From positions 744,001 to 808,000 of the forward strand of contig NZ_JBFDTP010000001.1 of assembly GCF_040719375.1 (NCBI RefSeq): a stretch of DNA of 64,000 nt, in the 5' to 3' direction. Every line of letters begins with the position of its first letter. The stretch's first letter is position 1. Below are positions 8,129-15,303 of the stretch, piece after piece. Under the pieces are notes generated by a model, which saw nothing but the letters and a program-made list of their open reading frames with translations, had not been told where the DNA came from and searched no databases. The position numbers were made by a program, and so were the translations under genes. This stretch comes from Clostridium sp. AN503 (lineage in GTDB: Bacteria > Bacillota > Clostridia > Lachnospirales > Lachnospiraceae).

Positions 8129-9337
8129 ATGAAGATTTTGATTGACGAGGCAAAAAGGATCAACAGCGAACTGGCAGGGAACCGAAGGTACCTGCACCGC
8201 CACCCGGAGCTTTCCCTTTCGCTTCCGGTCACTAAAAAATATGTGATCCAAAAGCTCAGGGAATACGGGTACGAGCCAAAAGAATACGGAGAATCCGGGG
8301 TCGTAGTCACTGTCGGTGGAAAAGAAGGAAAAGTATTTTTGCTCAGAGGCGATATGGATGCGCTCCCAATCCAGGAAGAGACCGGCCTTCCGTATGCGTC
8401 GGAACATGAGGGATGTATGCATGCCTGTGGGCATGACTGCCATACAGCCATGCTGCTGGGTGCAGCCAAGCTTTTAAAGGAGCATGAAGATGAGATCGAA
8501 GGAACCGTAAAGCTTTTATTCCAGCCCGGGGAGGAGCCGCTTTTGGGCGCTAAGGAGATGGTAAACGCTGGTGTACTTGAGAACCCGTCAGTAGACGCAG
8601 CCATGATGCTTCATACCATGATCGGAACGCCAATACCGGATGGCATGGTCGGAGTCTTTGGCGGAGGGCCGGCTTATGCATCTTCGGACTGGTTTAAAAT
8701 AAATGTCAAGGGTAAGGGCGGGCATGGCGCCGCTCCTCAACTGTCAGTAGATCCTTTAGCCGCCGTCTGCGCAATATACAGCGGAATCCAGGAAATCGTG
8801 GCAGGACATGTGAATCCAGCCGAGAACTGTGTTATGACAATCGGAGAGATTCACGGTGGGAGTACAGGAAATATAATCCCTGATACGGCCTATATGCGCG
8901 GAACCATAAGGACATTTAATGAGAATACCAGGAACACCTTAAAAGAGAGTCTCGTCAGAATGGTTGAAAATACCGCTAAAGCCAGGCGCTGTGAGGCTGC
9001 GGTGGATTTCACCAATTCCTGCGGAGTTGCAGAATGCAGCAGCCAGGTATCTGAAGACGTCCTTGCGTTTACACAGGAACTTTTGGGAAATGAGAATGCG
9101 GCAGACTTACGCACTGCGTTTGGCGGAGCACTGCGCAGGCTAAGCGGTTCCGAGGACTTCGCTGCAATATCAGAAAAAGTACCCTCCAGCATCGCCTTAT
9201 TGTTTATGGGAAACACACAGGCCGGATATAAATATGGCAATCACCACCCCAAATCCAGATTCAACGATGATTTTCTCTATGTTGGGGCGGCTGTATATGC
9301 GAACACTGCAATAGAGTGGCTGAAAAAGAATAAGTAA
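8129..9337 (+). CDS. M20-family amidohydrolase (N-acyl-amino-acid hydrolase type)
   Basis: A 402-residue cytoplasmic zinc amidohydrolase of the M20D/HipO type. Seen motifs are LHRHPELS, LRGDMDALPIQEETG, HACGHDCHTAMLLG (Cys100 and His102 as metal ligands) and FQPGEEP (Glu135-Glu136, catalytic base region). The family removes acyl groups from amino acids or cleaves indole/hippurate-type amides. Length is normal. It forms an operon with the MFS gene and ends at a strong hairpin. The substrate is not evident. Confidence 0.9.
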   Translation: MKILIDEAKRINSELAGNRRYLHRHPELSLSLPVTKKYVIQKLREYGYEPKEYGESGVVVTVGGKEGKVFLLRGDMDALPIQEETGLPYASEHEGCMHACGHDCHTAMLLGAAKLLKEHEDEIEGTVKLLFQPGEEPLLGAKEMVNAGVLENPSVDAAMMLHTMIGTPIPDGMVGVFGGGPAYASSDWFKINVKGKGGHGAAPQLSVDPLAAVCAIYSGIQEIVAGHVNPAENCVMTIGEIHGGSTGNIIPDTAYMRGTIRTFNENTRNTLKESLVRMVENTAKARRCEAAVDFTNSCGVAECSSQVSEDVLAFTQELLGNENAADLRTAFGGALRRLSGSEDFAAISEKVPSSIALLFMGNTQAGYKYGNHHPKSRFNDDFLYVGAAVYANTAIEWLKKNK

Positions 9338-9342
9338 TCCAT

Positions 9343-9383
9343 ATAAAAGGCAAAAGAAATGTGAGGTTTCTTTTGCCTTTTAT
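9343..9383. terminator. Bidirectional terminator between the M20 and GAF genes
   Basis: A 17-bp stem (9343-9359 with 9367-9383) begins and ends with A/T runs, so it can terminate transcripts from both convergent genes. Confidence 0.85.
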
Positions 9384-9391
9384 AATTATTA

Positions 9392-9877
9392 TTAAAATAA
9401 CTGCTCCAGCACCTGAGCAAAATCCGTAAGACCCTCCTGGTCCGCCTCGTCAAACCGCGCCAGGTGCGGGCTGTCGATATCCAGTACGCCCACTATCTTT
9501 CCTGCCCCATTATGCAGGGGGATCACAATCTCTGAATTGGATGCGTTGTCACAGGCGATATGCCCGGGAAATTCGTGCACATTTTTGATCAGCATGACCG
9601 CGTCTTCAGACACAGCCGTTCCGCACACGCCTTTTCCGATTGGGATCTCTATACAGGCCGGCTTGCCCTGGAATGGTCCCAGCACAAGGCGTTCGCCTTC
9701 CAGAAGATAAAATCCAACCCAGTTGATATCCTCAAGCGCCTGGTTTAAAAGGGCCGAAGCGTTGGCAAGATTCGCAGTCAGATGCGGGACACCGTCTGTC
9801 AGGCCCTGGAGCTGTGTTTTTAAAATGTGGTACATGGCTGCCTTGTCGTGGGGGTATTCAAAAGCTACTGATTGCAT
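9392..9877 (-). CDS. msrC: Free methionine-(R)-sulfoxide reductase (GAF domain)
   Basis: A 161-residue single GAF-domain protein. WVGFYLLEGERLVLGPFQGKPA, GKGVCGTAV, NVHEFPGHIACD, SNSEIVIPL and GVLDIDSPHLARFDEAD match the fRMsr family closely, including the conserved cysteines (in CGTA, KPAC and IACD). These enzymes reduce free methionine-R-sulfoxide with thioredoxin. The ATG at 9877 is chosen because GGAGG lies 8 nt upstream, inside the longer possible ORF. This also removes the apparent overlap with the gene before it, whose stop is at 9882. Confidence 0.9.
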   Translation of the reverse strand: MQSVAFEYPHDKAAMYHILKTQLQGLTDGVPHLTANLANASALLNQALEDINWVGFYLLEGERLVLGPFQGKPACIEIPIGKGVCGTAVSEDAVMLIKNVHEFPGHIACDNASNSEIVIPLHNGAGKIVGVLDIDSPHLARFDEADQEGLTDFAQVLEQLF

Positions 9878-9881
9878 AGAA

Positions 9882-10283
9882 TCATCCTCCATTTTCGCAG
9901 GTTATAACCTGCTCTGCTTTTATATTCTCTTTCCAATACGCTGCTAAATATTCTTCTGCCACGTCAGCACTCACCGAAAGCTTTTCACGAAGCCGTTTCC
10001 CTACCGCCATCCTCATGCTTCTCCTCTGGTAAGAAAGTCCGCGCACAGGCATATTAGGGTTGTAGGAGCTTTGATGTTCCCACAGGTTTAAGGTATTATC
10101 GATCAGGAACGACATATCATTCTTCATATGGATGTAAATGGCATCCTCCAGTGTCGTGATCTCCAGATCATCAGGATTGTCATAGTGGCTTTTATTCCAG
10201 CCGTTGTACAGATCCAGCAGATCCTCCGGCCGCTTAAAGACCATCACAAATACTTTGTCTTTGTGTTTTCTGTTTCTCTTCAT
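9882..10283 (-). pseudogene. Truncated Rpn-family (PD-(D/E)XK) nuclease/transposase-like protein
   Basis: A 133-residue protein. Residues 5-75 match the N-terminal half of the Rpn / PD-(D/E)XK family transposase-like proteins common in Lachnospiraceae (PEDLLDLYNGWN, DLEITTLEDAIYIHMKNDMSF, EHQSSYNPNMPVRG). Family members run to about 280-330 residues; here the middle is missing and only a short tail follows. The part covering the catalytic region is incomplete, so nuclease activity is doubtful. The ATG at 10283 has GGAGG 8 nt upstream. It is probably a decayed copy, though a short product may still be made. Confidence 0.65.
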
Positions 10284-10732
10284 TGCTGATACCTCCATTA
10301 TAGGATGGTTTAGATGTGTTTTCAATCATGAAATCTGCGTAAGACAAAAGAAATGTCCCGACAGCAGAAACCTGTAAAAACGTTGAAACAAAGAATAAAA
10401 CCAACTAAAAACACTGCATAAACTCATATACCACATAGAGCCAGGAAATCTTTGGCGAACCGCCATTAAACCCACATAACAAAAGATTTCGGAAACCATC
10501 GCGGAAAAAAATCCCGCGGGAAACCGTCTATGCTATACAATCCCTTCTGGCCATTGTCAAGAAATGCCTTTTGCGTGGAAGGCTGTAAAACCTTGTTGCC
10601 GGTCATTCCATAGTGTGATAAGATGAAATTATCGAATTGGGATTTGCTTTTTTATGCCTTTGGCGAATATTGCGGCCCAAGCAAAGAATCTCTTTTTATA
10701 AATTGAATTTTATTGTATTGGAGAGAGTGGCT
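10284..10732. other. AT-rich intergenic stretch
   Basis: About 450 bp with no convincing gene. Apart from the promoter at 10596-10624 for the small ORF downstream, nothing recognisable was found. Base composition shifts to AT-rich here and stays so to about 11.6 kb, unlike the flanking genes. Confidence 0.5.
10596..10624 (+). promoter_or_regulatory. Promoter for the small ORF at 10733
   Basis: TTGCCG (10596-10601), 17-nt spacer, TAAGAT (10619-10624). The leader to the ATG at 10733 would be about 100 nt. Confidence 0.5.
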
Positions 10733-10942
10733 ATGGTATCAAAGAAAGGAACTCGTAAGCTTGAATTTGAGGGAAACAATTTTTATTGGTTTGTACGCAG
10801 AAATGCCGAAGGATATAAAAGAATACATGTTTTGTCTGAAGATAAGAAAGTTCATTTAGAGTTTTCGCCCATTGATAGTGAGGTTATTATTCAACCTGCA
10901 TTTATAAGAGAACGTCTGAAAAAACACTTTACCAGGCAGTGA
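10733..10942 (+). CDS. Small hypothetical protein, 69 residues
   Basis: The ATG at 10733 follows GGAGAGAGTGGCT; the frame is open further upstream but without a ribosome site. The product is basic at both ends, with KLEFEGNNFYWFVRR and HVLSEDKKVHLEFSP suggesting a small beta-sheet fold. It resembles short uncharacterised proteins I associate with Firmicute mobile elements, but I do not recognise a named family. It lies in an AT-rich islet with a broken gene downstream, which suggests acquired DNA. Confidence 0.55.
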   Translation: MVSKKGTRKLEFEGNNFYWFVRRNAEGYKRIHVLSEDKKVHLEFSPIDSEVIIQPAFIRERLKKHFTRQ

Positions 10943-11044
10943 GAGCTTTTTATTTTGAGAGTAAAGTTTATTTGACTTCCTGGACTAAAGTGAGCTAACA
11001 AAGTTCCGTTTATAGAGAAATTACATAAGGCAAAACCGGAAGTT

Positions 11045-11494
11045 ATGGAGATGACTAATATAATGTATTACAAAAAAGAATTATCTCCTTTTATGGAGGC
11101 AAAAGAAAAGTATAATGCGCTTCGTGAATTTGAACGAAAAAAAATTATCCATTACTTAATTGAAAAAGGAATGAAAGTTTCACAAACTGGTGGAATGGGT
11201 TATCCTTGCTATACTAACGGCGGTAACCTTCAAAGAAGTTATGATTTAACAAATTGAAAATGGGTTACGGTTAGCGTTAAAAATAAAGAACTTTTTATTT
11301 CTTTACAAGCATTTGACCAGGATAGAAAATCAAAAAATTATCATGTACTAATGGACAGAATCGGACTATGCTCATATCCTAAGACCGAAAAGAAACCAGA
11401 CTATTATAAGTTGATGAAGGTTACATCTTTAGAATTACCGTTAGATGAAAAGGATTTAGATGAGCTATACAAAATGTTACAGGAAATGGAGTAG
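11045..11494 (+). pseudogene. Hypothetical gene interrupted by an in-frame TGA
   Basis: The first part runs from 11045 (or the ATG at 11051) to a TGA at 11255-11257. The same frame continues without interruption from 11258 to the TAG at 11492-11494, coding KWVTVSVKNKELFISLQAF and, near the end, LPLDEKDLDELYKMLQEME. The two parts together give a protein of about 148 residues, so a single point mutation (for example TGG to TGA) probably split one gene. No known domain is recognised. AT-rich codon use sets it apart from neighbouring genes. Confidence 0.65.
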
Positions 11495-11598
11495 CAGCTT
11501 CTTCTTAATTGAATAATTAAGCAAAAGATGAATCAAAAATCATGATGCAGAAAGAATTAACAGTTCCAATTTGCCCAATGAATTGGAATAATATGAAA

Positions 11599-11637
11599 AA
11601 GAGCGGAAGCCCCCCAAATCAACCGGCTTCCGCTCTT
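11599..11637. terminator. Bidirectional terminator after the class II aldolase
   Basis: A 13-bp perfect stem, AAGAGCGGAAGCC with GGCTTCCGCTCTT, flanked by A-rich and T-rich sequence. It lies 22 bp after the aldolase stop (minus strand) and could also end transcripts from the islet. Confidence 0.85.
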
Positions 11638-11659
11638 ATTAACTGTTCTAAATTAAGTT

Positions 11660-12514
11660 TTACGCCTTCCCAGCGCAGTTGCAGACCTCAATCTTATGCA
11701 TAACCAGCGTTTTCACATAATCCCTGCCGGATGCGCCGTACTTCTTCGGATCGAAGGTATCCGGGTTCTCGGCCAGGTATGCCTTTACGCCCTTGCTGTA
11801 CGCGTCGCGCAGCTCTGTAGCATAATTCACCTTGCAGATGCCAAGGCTGGTAGCCTTTTTCACATCCTCGTCCGGGATGCCGGATGCGCCGTGCAGTACG
11901 ATCGGAATGGAAACGCGTTTCCTGGTCTCCTCCAGGATATCGAACTTCAGCTCCGGAACGCCTTTATAGAAGCCGTGCGCGTTTCCGATGCCCAGTGCAA
12001 GAGAATCTACACCTGTCAGTTTCGCGAACTCCTCTGCTTCCGCCGGGTCGGTATAGGACTTCTCACTCTCACTTACAGAGTGGTTATCCTCTTTGCCGCC
12101 TACGGTACCAAGCTCGCCCTCTACCGGGATGCCCATAGCGTGAGCCATCTTCACTACCTCGGAAGAGATTGCCACGTTGTCGTCAAACTTCTCCTTGGAG
12201 CCGTCGATCATGATAGATGTATAACCTGCCTTCAGCGCTCTCGCCGCCAGCTCATAACTGTTGCCGTGGTCTAAATGCAGAGCTACCGGGACAGACGCCT
12301 TTTTCGCTTCCTCTGCTACCATAGCTGCAAACAGCTCCGGCGACGCATAATTTAACGTTCCGGGAGTGGTCTGGATGATGACCGGAGCCTTCAGCTCCTG
12401 TGCCGCCTCGATGACAGCCTGTACCATCTCCATGTTCTCTGCATTGAACGCTCCTACCGCATAGCCCTCTTTCTGTGCTTTTAACAGCATATCTCTGGTT
12501 GTTGTAAGTGACAT
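11660..12514 (-). CDS. Class II ketose-bisphosphate aldolase (tagatose/fructose-1,6-bisphosphate)
   Basis: A 284-residue zinc aldolase. Visible residues are the LHLDHG motif (Asp82, His83), GELGTVGG (Glu134), NAHGFYKG (His180) and VLHGASGIPD (His208), all as in FbaA/GatY/KbaY. The reaction splits ketohexose-1,6-bisphosphate into DHAP and glyceraldehyde-3-phosphate. The ATG at 12514 is preferred because GGAGGGTAAGAAT precedes it; a longer frame would start inside this ribosome site. It stands alone as a single-gene unit. It could be the general FBP aldolase or the catalytic partner of KbaZ encoded 7 kb away; motifs do not decide. Confidence 0.88.
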   Translation of the reverse strand: MSLTTTRDMLLKAQKEGYAVGAFNAENMEMVQAVIEAAQELKAPVIIQTTPGTLNYASPELFAAMVAEEAKKASVPVALHLDHGNSYELAARALKAGYTSIMIDGSKEKFDDNVAISSEVVKMAHAMGIPVEGELGTVGGKEDNHSVSESEKSYTDPAEAEEFAKLTGVDSLALGIGNAHGFYKGVPELKFDILEETRKRVSIPIVLHGASGIPDEDVKKATSLGICKVNYATELRDAYSKGVKAYLAENPDTFDPKKYGASGRDYVKTLVMHKIEVCNCAGKA

Positions 12515-12564
12515 ATTCTTACCCTCCATTTAAAATAATCTTGTCGTGTGCCTTAAACCTTAAC

Positions 12565-12828
12565 TTGAGTTTCCGCATTTTGCAGCGGCGGCGCCTCGGC
12601 AGCAGAGCGGCAGGTTTTTGCGACTTTGCAGACCATTAGAAGATGTTGGCATCCAGGATTTTCTGTTCTGTCAGGGGAAGGGGTTGTCTGAGCGTCAGCG
12701 AGTTGCCCCTTCCCCTGACAGGCTTTTAAGAAAATTCTGAATGCTTACATCTTCTTATGGTCGAAACCGGAGCAAAACCCTGCCGCTCTGCTGCCGAGGC
12801 GCCGCCGCTGTAAAATGCGGAAACTCAA
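12565..12828. repeat. Long imperfect palindrome, copy 2 of a conserved structured element
   Basis: A 264-bp palindrome fills most of the gap between the aldolase and arsR, which are divergent, so it is not a 3' terminator for either. The outer arms (12565-12619 and 12774-12828) are nearly complementary. An internal loop follows, GACTTTGCA (12622-12630) opposite GAAACCGGA (12763-12771). Next come a 6-bp helix, a T/T mismatch (12637 and 12756), a 9-bp helix, a TG/TT mismatch (12647-12648 and 12745-12746) and an inner CTGTCAGGGGAAGGGG stem. The loops and spacing are those of the element at 258-513, while nearly all helix bases differ in a compensating way. Confidence 0.85.
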
Positions 12829-12856
12829 ATTCAGTGCTACGCCCATTATGATATCT

Positions 12857-12939
12857 TTGACATATTCCTGTCAATATGTTTTTCACCGGGTTTTTTTCAT
12901 TTTTTAATAGTGCTTCAGTAATTTTGACGAAAATTGTCA
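12857..12939. promoter_or_regulatory. Two inverted repeats upstream of arsR, candidate operators
   Basis: TTGACA-6nt-TGTCAA at 12857-12874 is a perfect inverted repeat, and TGAC-7nt-GTCA at 12925-12939 has the same half-site core. They lie 22-104 bp upstream of the arsR promoter, consistent with autoregulation by the ArsR protein, although the binding sequence is not proven. Confidence 0.4.
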
Positions 12940-12960
12940 TTTGCCTATTCCTGCTTTTGG

Positions 12961-12989
12961 TTGACGTTACCAAGGAACGGTGGTAAAAT
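12961..12989 (+). promoter_or_regulatory. Promoter for arsR
   Basis: TTGACG (12961-12966), 17-nt spacer, TAAAAT (12984-12989); the start codon is at 13027 after AAGGAGGAG. Confidence 0.65.
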
Positions 12990-13026
12990 AGGATTAGTTC
13001 AAATTTTTAAACCAAGGAGGAGATCT

Positions 13027-13365
13027 ATGGCTGACGCCAAGGAATTAGAGCAGCAGTTCCATAGCTGTATGCCTCTGTTCATCGCTCTGGGAGACGAGGT
13101 GCGGCTCCGCATCATTGAGCTTCTGACCTGGGCAGTCCAAAACGGCAGGCCGGACGGGCTCAATGTCAACGAGATCACCCGGCAGACCAACCTCTCGCGG
13201 CCAGCTATCTCTCATCACCTGAAGATCTTAAAGGACACCGGGCTTGTAGAGGTCCGTCAGCATGGCACTTCCAACTATTACCGCCTTACACTGATGGAGA
13301 GCACGCGAAGGCTGATGAATCTAGGCTATCTGGTGGAGGAATGCTTTTACCAGGACTTATATTAA
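13027..13365 (+). CDS. ArsR/SmtB-family transcriptional regulator
   Basis: A 112-residue winged-helix repressor. GDEVRLRIIELL is the family's first helix pair, and NVNEITRQTNLSRPAISHHLKILKDTGLV is the helix-turn-helix. HGTSNYYRLTL is the wing. No obvious CxC metal motif is present, so the signal may not be a metal. The ATG at 13027 (AAGGAGGAGATCT upstream) is chosen over upstream in-frame starts without a ribosome site. No partner transporter or enzyme is adjacent. Confidence 0.88.
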   Translation: MADAKELEQQFHSCMPLFIALGDEVRLRIIELLTWAVQNGRPDGLNVNEITRQTNLSRPAISHHLKILKDTGLVEVRQHGTSNYYRLTLMESTRRLMNLGYLVEECFYQDLY

Positions 13366-13510
13366 GGACGGTCAAATACAATGTAAAGATCGCCAAACAG
13401 AACAGGGATTTTACCAGTCTCTGCATAACTTCCCATTTTCCGAGGATAATAAACTCCGTAACCGTGAAAACACGAAGAGTATACCGGCAGCGCCGGAACG
13501 GAATCAGGAG

Positions 13511-13753
13511 ATGGAAAAGATTATGGCAGGACATTTTTTTAAGAAGGAGCGCGAAAAAAGGCCCTCCCTTGAGAATCTGGAACTGAAGGCTGAGATTGAA
13601 CAGACCCGGCACAAGATGGAATCCGCCAGAAACCAGTTTGAGCAGGTGGTGGATCCGACGCTGATCGACTGTTATATCTATGAGCTGAACGCAGCACAGC
13701 TGCGGTATCAGTTCCTCCTCAGACGAGTTAAGATTTTGGAGGGGCTGTATTGA
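13511..13753 (+). CDS. DUF2508 (YaaL-like) small protein
   Basis: An 80-residue protein, largely helical. AEIEQTRHKMESARNQFEQV, DPTLIDCYIYELNAAQLRY and FLLRRVKILEGLY match the DUF2508/YaaL family of short Firmicute proteins. Function is unknown; in Bacillus the family member lies near recR. Either the ATG at 13511 or that at 13523 (MAGHFF) may be used, because GGAG lies 1 nt before the first and 13 nt before the second. It lies between arsR and the glycogen genes without an obvious link. Confidence 0.75.
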   Translation: MEKIMAGHFFKKEREKRPSLENLELKAEIEQTRHKMESARNQFEQVVDPTLIDCYIYELNAAQLRYQFLLRRVKILEGLY

Positions 13754-13779
13754 TTGAGTATTAACCTGGCGAGGGGGAC

Positions 13780-13854
13780 GCGGTGCACAGATCGTCTGCC
13801 CCAGCCCGCCGCAGGCAAGCCTGCACGGTCTGCTTCAGGTGATCTGTGCACCGC
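13780..13854. repeat. Stem-loop between DUF2508 and the GH13 gene
   Basis: A perfect 14-bp outer stem (13780-13793 with 13841-13854, GCGGTGCACAGATC) encloses a second hairpin GCAGG-CAAG-CCTGC (13811-13824). It lacks the internal loops of the 258-513 and 12565-12828 elements. No T-run follows, so it is not a standard terminator. It ends 60 bp before the GH13 start codon and would be in its leader if transcribed from upstream. Confidence 0.7.
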
Positions 13855-13913
13855 TGGATTATTACGCATTATTACGATCATTATTTTACATCATTAGGAG
13901 GACTTGCAGGATT

Positions 13914-15299
13914 ATGAGCACTTGGTATGAGAAGGCAGTATTTTATCACATGTACCCTCTGGGTATGACGGGAGCGCCACGCGAACATACGGACGACACG
14001 GTGGTAAATCGTTTTGAGGAGCTGGACCGATGGATTCCCCACATGCAGGAGCTTGGGTGCAATGCAGTTTACATCGGACCGCTTTTTGAGTCCTCTTCTC
14101 ATGGGTACGACACCCGGGATTACAAGCTGGTAGACCGGCGCCTGGGCGGCAATGACAGCTTTGTCCGTTTTGTAAAGCTGTGTCATGAGGCCGGGATCAA
14201 GGTGGTGGTGGACGGCGTGTTCAACCACACCGGCAGAGAGTTTTTTGCTTTCCGGGACATTCAGGAAAAACGGGAAGGCTCCCGCTACTGCGGCTGGTAC
14301 AAGGGCGTGAATTTCGGCTGGAACAGCCCGATGAATGACGGATTCGGTTACGATGCATGGCAGGGGCATTACGAACTGCCCTGCTTAAATCTCCAGAACC
14401 CGGAAGTAAAGCAGTACCTGTTTGACGTGATCCGATTCTGGATCGATACCTTTGACATCGACGGCATCCGTCTGGACTGTGCGAATGTGCTGGATTTCCA
14501 GTTCATGAAAGATCTGCGGCGCGAGACGGGGCTGATGAAGGAAGATTTCTGGCTGATGGGCGAGGTCATCCACGGGGAATATTCCCGCTGGGTAAACGAT
14601 GAGATGCTCCATTCCGTCACCAACTACGAATTACATAAGAGCCTGTATTCCGGGCTGAATGACCACAACTTTTTTGAGATTGCCCACAATGTACGACGGC
14701 TGGAGGCCGTCGGGCGAAAACTTTACACGTTCCTGGACAATCACGATGAGAACCGGATCGCCAGCAAGCTGAAAAAGAAAGAGCACCTTCCGGTGGCGCA
14801 CCTGCTGCTTTTGACCCTTCCCGGCATCCCGTCCATCTACTATGGCGGAGAATGGGGCGTGGAGGGGATGCGCACCCGGGACAGCGATACCGTCCTGCGG
14901 CCGTGCATTACCATGGAAGAAGGCCATGCGCTCCACTGTGAGCTCACGGACTATATCGCACAGCTCGGACACATCCATGACACGGAACCGGCATTCCACA
15001 ACGGGCAGTATAAAGAGCTTCTGCTGACCAACCGTCAGTATGCATATGCAAGAATACCGGAAGAAAATACCAGTGCACAGCCGGGAGATCAGACGGATGC
15101 CCAGCCGGCAAAGCCTTCCGTCATCATCACCGCAGCCAACAACGATGATACAGAAGCTTCCATATCCATCCCCGTTCCGGTTCCCGCTTCGGAAGCGGAG
15201 GATCTGATGGGTGGCGCCGTCGTTCCAATCACAGACGGAAAAATAAATATCACATTACCAGGCAACTCCGGAGTTGTCTTAAAGATCAGGGAGGATTAG
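13914..15299 (+). CDS. Glycoside hydrolase family 13 enzyme (alpha-amylase type)
   Basis: A 461-residue cytoplasmic (no signal peptide) GH13 protein. Regions seen: VVVDGVFNHT, GIRLDCAN (nucleophile Asp188), GEVIHGE (acid/base Glu217) and FLDNHDENR (Asp278). The C-terminal domain is short, with a low-complexity linker around residue 385-410. The family cleaves or transfers alpha-glucan bonds. It lies 4 bp before glgB, so the pair form an operon for glycogen or maltodextrin turnover. The ATG at 13914 has TAGGAGGACTTGCAGG upstream. The exact subfamily (maltodextrin glucosidase, glycogen-debranching or amylase) is not clear. Confidence 0.88.
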   Translation: MSTWYEKAVFYHMYPLGMTGAPREHTDDTVVNRFEELDRWIPHMQELGCNAVYIGPLFESSSHGYDTRDYKLVDRRLGGNDSFVRFVKLCHEAGIKVVVDGVFNHTGREFFAFRDIQEKREGSRYCGWYKGVNFGWNSPMNDGFGYDAWQGHYELPCLNLQNPEVKQYLFDVIRFWIDTFDIDGIRLDCANVLDFQFMKDLRRETGLMKEDFWLMGEVIHGEYSRWVNDEMLHSVTNYELHKSLYSGLNDHNFFEIAHNVRRLEAVGRKLYTFLDNHDENRIASKLKKKEHLPVAHLLLLTLPGIPSIYYGGEWGVEGMRTRDSDTVLRPCITMEEGHALHCELTDYIAQLGHIHDTEPAFHNGQYKELLLTNRQYAYARIPEENTSAQPGDQTDAQPAKPSVIITAANNDDTEASISIPVPVPASEAEDLMGGAVVPITDGKINITLPGNSGVVLKIRED

Positions 15300-15303
15300 C
15301 AAT

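Noticed and set aside
13780..13854. Third copy of the conserved palindrome family
   Set aside because: It lacks the GAC(A)TTTGCA and GAAACSGGA loops and the mismatch spacing.
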